Assembly: GCA_025506515.1 (NCBI GenBank)
Contig: CM046452.1
Location: forward strand, 102,578,559-102,642,558
Reading direction: 5' to 3'
DNA: 64,000 nucleotides
DNA from: Flaveria trinervia
Taxonomy: Eukaryota; Streptophyta; Magnoliopsida; Asterales; Asteraceae
The position numbers were made by a program, and so were the translations under genes. The notes below the pieces were generated by a model, which worked only from the letters and a program-made list of their open reading frames with translations, searched no databases and had not been told where the DNA came from. Below, in pieces: positions 61,600-64,000 of the stretch. Numbering within the stretch: position 1 is the stretch's first letter; each line of letters begins with the position of its first letter.

Positions 61600-62835
61600 T
61601 GTTCCCTTGTTGGCCCGATGCCCGATTCAGTTTGGGGCACATGTTTCGGTAGTGATCAGGGCTTCCACACTCATAACACCCCTGGCATTTCGGCGGGGTT
61701 AACCGCGTTGACCGGTGCGACCATATTCGGCGTTTTTGCAGTCTCTTGCTAAATGTCCGGGCGTCTACAGTTAGCGCACAACCGGCACGACATAGCTGGG
61801 GGATGATGAAAGTTTCACCTATCGCATCTGGGGTGCGGACCCACATACTCTCGTCTGCCCTGGGTCACGGCCACAAAATTTCTGGTTGTCTTGGCCCATT
61901 TCTCGAATTTCCCGCTCTCGACCGGCTTGTTTCCCCAACTTCTTTCCTTTTCTCTGCTCCCCTGCCCAATACCCCTGTTCTCACCATCTCATCAGTTAGA
62001 GCGCCAGCCTTCAGAATTGCGGTCTGGATAGTAGGAGGAGCAGTAGCGGTTACCATTGCCCGGATTTGAGGCGCAAGTCCCCAAATGTACCTCTCTATCC
62101 TTTTTGATTCCGGGGTGACTAGATGCGGAACCAACCTTGCTAGCTCGTGAAAATGATCGGTGTAAGCTGCGTGCCCAGCCCCCACCATGGCATGTTTCCA
62201 GAACTCATGCTCAAGCTTTTGCATCTCATTGAGAGGACAGTACTCCTCGGTGATTAGGGCCTTGAACTCATCCCACGACATTTGCATCGCCGATTCTCTT
62301 CCCCTAGCCTGAATCCGAGTGTTCCACCACGTTAGTGCCTTGCCCTGTAGCGAGCACGTGGCGTACTTAATCCTTTGACTGTCGAGGCATTCGCTGATGT
62401 CGATCACGACCTCCATCTTTTCAAGCCATCTGGTCAGGGCTATGGCTCCACCTTTGCCATCAAACTCTCTTGGTTTACAAGCCACAAATTCCTTGTATGA
62501 ACATCCTCGTTTAACATTCACAATTCCAGTTTCGTTACCGGCTGTACCACCATTTCCAGTCTCCTGATTGCTCTCGTTCCCAGTCGGGTTCCCGTTATCC
62601 TCATTATCATTGCCACCGTCCCCGTGGGGGTGAGAATCTGAAGAGCATCGCTCACTTGGGCCACGATAGTTGGAATCAGTGCAGCCAACTGTTGAGCGAT
62701 TAAGGCTGCCATATCGGTGTTTCCTGTTCCTGGAGTGACATTGGTAGGACCATCACTTGTTCTCGGTGCTCTACCTCTGCCTCTCGGGGCTTCACTTCCG
62801 CCACTGTTGCTGCGGGTAACTCTTCGAGGCGGCAT
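61600..62835 (-). pseudogene. Ty3/gypsy gag with CCHC zinc knuckle, frameshifted
   Basis: Starts MPPRRVTRS at 62835, with a basic and Gly-rich N-terminus. A frame break near 62640 precedes the capsid part (62521-61865: PREFDGKGGA, WWNTRIQ, LITEEYCP). A nucleocapsid zinc knuckle, CYECGSPDHYRNMC, lies at about 61690-61640; an earlier knuckle (CANCRRP) is damaged. The ATG choice rests on the family's usual MPPRR-type start. Confidence 0.87.
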
Positions 62836-63413
62836 GTTCTAATCATAAGAATAGCAAATGCATAAGTTTTAACCATTGCAGGACAAATTATCCATGTCAC
62901 ATTAAGGACTAACTTTCCGCGTTAAGACCACACTTATGGTTGTCACACATCGCATACAAATCGTGAAATTCTCACACCATGCATAAGTAATGTCCAAATA
63001 GTAGTCCATCATAACAATGACATGTCCATGCATGAAATCAAATTTAGTCTAGCGGAGGTTGCCTATTTCCTCCTCTCTCGAGGTCTCAGACATAACCTCC
63101 TCGTTAAATCCCAGTGCTTAAGATCAAACGCAATAGCATGATCTATGAAGATTTCTTTGGGTTCAATACCCGGATTGATAAAACAACTCGGTGCACAGAG
63201 GGAAACGGAAGATCCAAAACAAGCATCCCGTAAAGAGTGAGCACAAGGGCTCCCTTACATGGTGAAACGATCACGAGACAGATAGTTAATCGAACAAGTA
63301 ATGAGGAACACGTATGGGATACAAAATGCACACAACCCTGGCATGCAAATCTACATGAAGGTTCCTAGGTTATAGTCTAGGTCAAGTGTATTGCCTAATT
63401 CTCTATAACCAAT
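62836..63413 (-). other. Untranslated leader of the gypsy element
   Basis: About 580 bp between primer site and gag start. No gene is called; the small open frames lack protein similarity. It would carry packaging signals in a live element. Confidence 0.6.
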
Positions 63414-63426
63414 GGCTCCGATACCA
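63414..63426 (-). other. Primer-binding site, initiator-Met tRNA type
   Basis: 'TGGTATCGGAGCC' on the - strand, three bases after the LTR end at 63430. It matches the common plant iMet primer site TGGTATCAGAGCC with one change. Confidence 0.88.
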
Positions 63427-63429
63427 GTC

Positions 63430-64000
63430 TGTCACAAACCCCGCTAAGAGCGAAACACGGGGGCGTAACGAGACGGGAATCGTCATAACACATGGTAAGC
63501 GATAGAGATGTAATAATAATAATGATGACAAGCGTGTCATGACGACACCCGAAAACAAGGGGACTTGTGTCGTGTTTAGTCAGTATCACGACCACATAGC
63601 CATAAGCATAACATGATGTAAGATAAAATAACATTGTATGCAATTCCCACAACCCGGGAACAGGTTACAAAGTGTAATGTTGTTTGAAACAGTTACACAT
63701 TGTTTTCAAAAAGACAAGATTAGCCCGAAAATGCATCCTAGGGTCTCCACTAAGGCAGCACACCTAGAACCTCAGCTAGCATGATCACCTGAAAAGATAT
63801 GCTCAAAATGGTCAACAAAATTGTGGTGATTCGCAGGTTTAAAGTAAATAAGTAATTGATGTTGTATAAAGTTGTTGCAGAATACCGTGCATACAGTTAT
63901 AAGTAAGCAAAATCACATGACAAGAGCTTTACAACCAAACCTAATGACGTACACTAGAATCTTGTCGGAATATATTCACCCAAGGCCTTACCTGGCTATT
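63430..64000 (-). mobile_element. Ty3/gypsy 5' LTR, cut by the window edge
   Basis: Begins 'TGTCACAAACCCCGCTAAGA' on the + strand and aligns with 53242-53830. Differences are mostly substitutions and one-base losses in short homopolymers. The rest of the LTR and any target duplication lie past 64000. Confidence 0.88.

Overview
This is a 64-kb window of nuclear DNA from a flowering plant, probably a eudicot. The evidence is GT/AG introns, AT-rich intergenic DNA, plant-specific gene families and a dense load of plant transposons. The mix of repeats would suit an asterid such as Asteraceae, but that is a weak inference. No rRNA, tRNA, organellar or bacterial genes were seen.

Three host genes are well supported. 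Two tandem paralogues on the + strand, at 16301-20864 and 24652-31067, encode NRT1/PTR (NPF) transporters of the NPF2 type. Each has four exons with the same intron phases and about 592 codons. They differ greatly in intron 3 (94 bp against 4.4 kb). Each is broken by one-base deletions (one in the first gene, two in the second), with the frame fully open on both sides. On the - strand, 42749-46212 holds an intact seven-exon calcium-dependent protein kinase of the CPK10/CPK30 type (550 aa, four EF hands). CPK10/30/32 kinases are known nitrate-signalling kinases and NPF proteins include nitrate transporters, so the proximity is worth noting; nothing in the sequence proves a functional link.

The left third (1-16 kb) is gene-poor and repeat-rich. 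It contains a decayed long LTR (about 480-2720), a 36-bp minisatellite with a perfect 210-bp duplication, a MITE with an 8-bp target duplication, and two Mutator-like elements of about 1.5 kb with long terminal inverted repeats. One of these (6728-8192) carries the N-terminal, GID1-binding part of a DELLA gibberellin repressor without its GRAS domain. This is the most biologically interesting object in the window.

From 33 to 39 kb several short inverted-repeat elements lie like beads on (TA)n microsatellites. One is split by a 2.8-kb solo LTR with a 5-bp target duplication. Around the kinase gene lie a 79-bp tandem repeat, a local duplication at its 3' side, and very long GGT and TTA microsatellites at its 5' side.

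The right end (49.6-64 kb) is nested retrotransposons: a SINE-like element, a truncated Ty1/copia element of the Tork/Tnt1 type with its 3' LTR, a second copia fragment on the opposite strand, and a Ty3/gypsy chromovirus-type element on the - strand (initiator-Met primer site, gag, protease, RT/RNase H, integrase, polypurine tract). The gypsy 3' LTR holds a nested solo LTR with a 5-bp target duplication. The coding parts of all these elements are broken.

Many frame breaks, in host genes and transposons alike, are single-base losses in short homopolymers. Part of the damage may therefore be assembly error rather than real decay.
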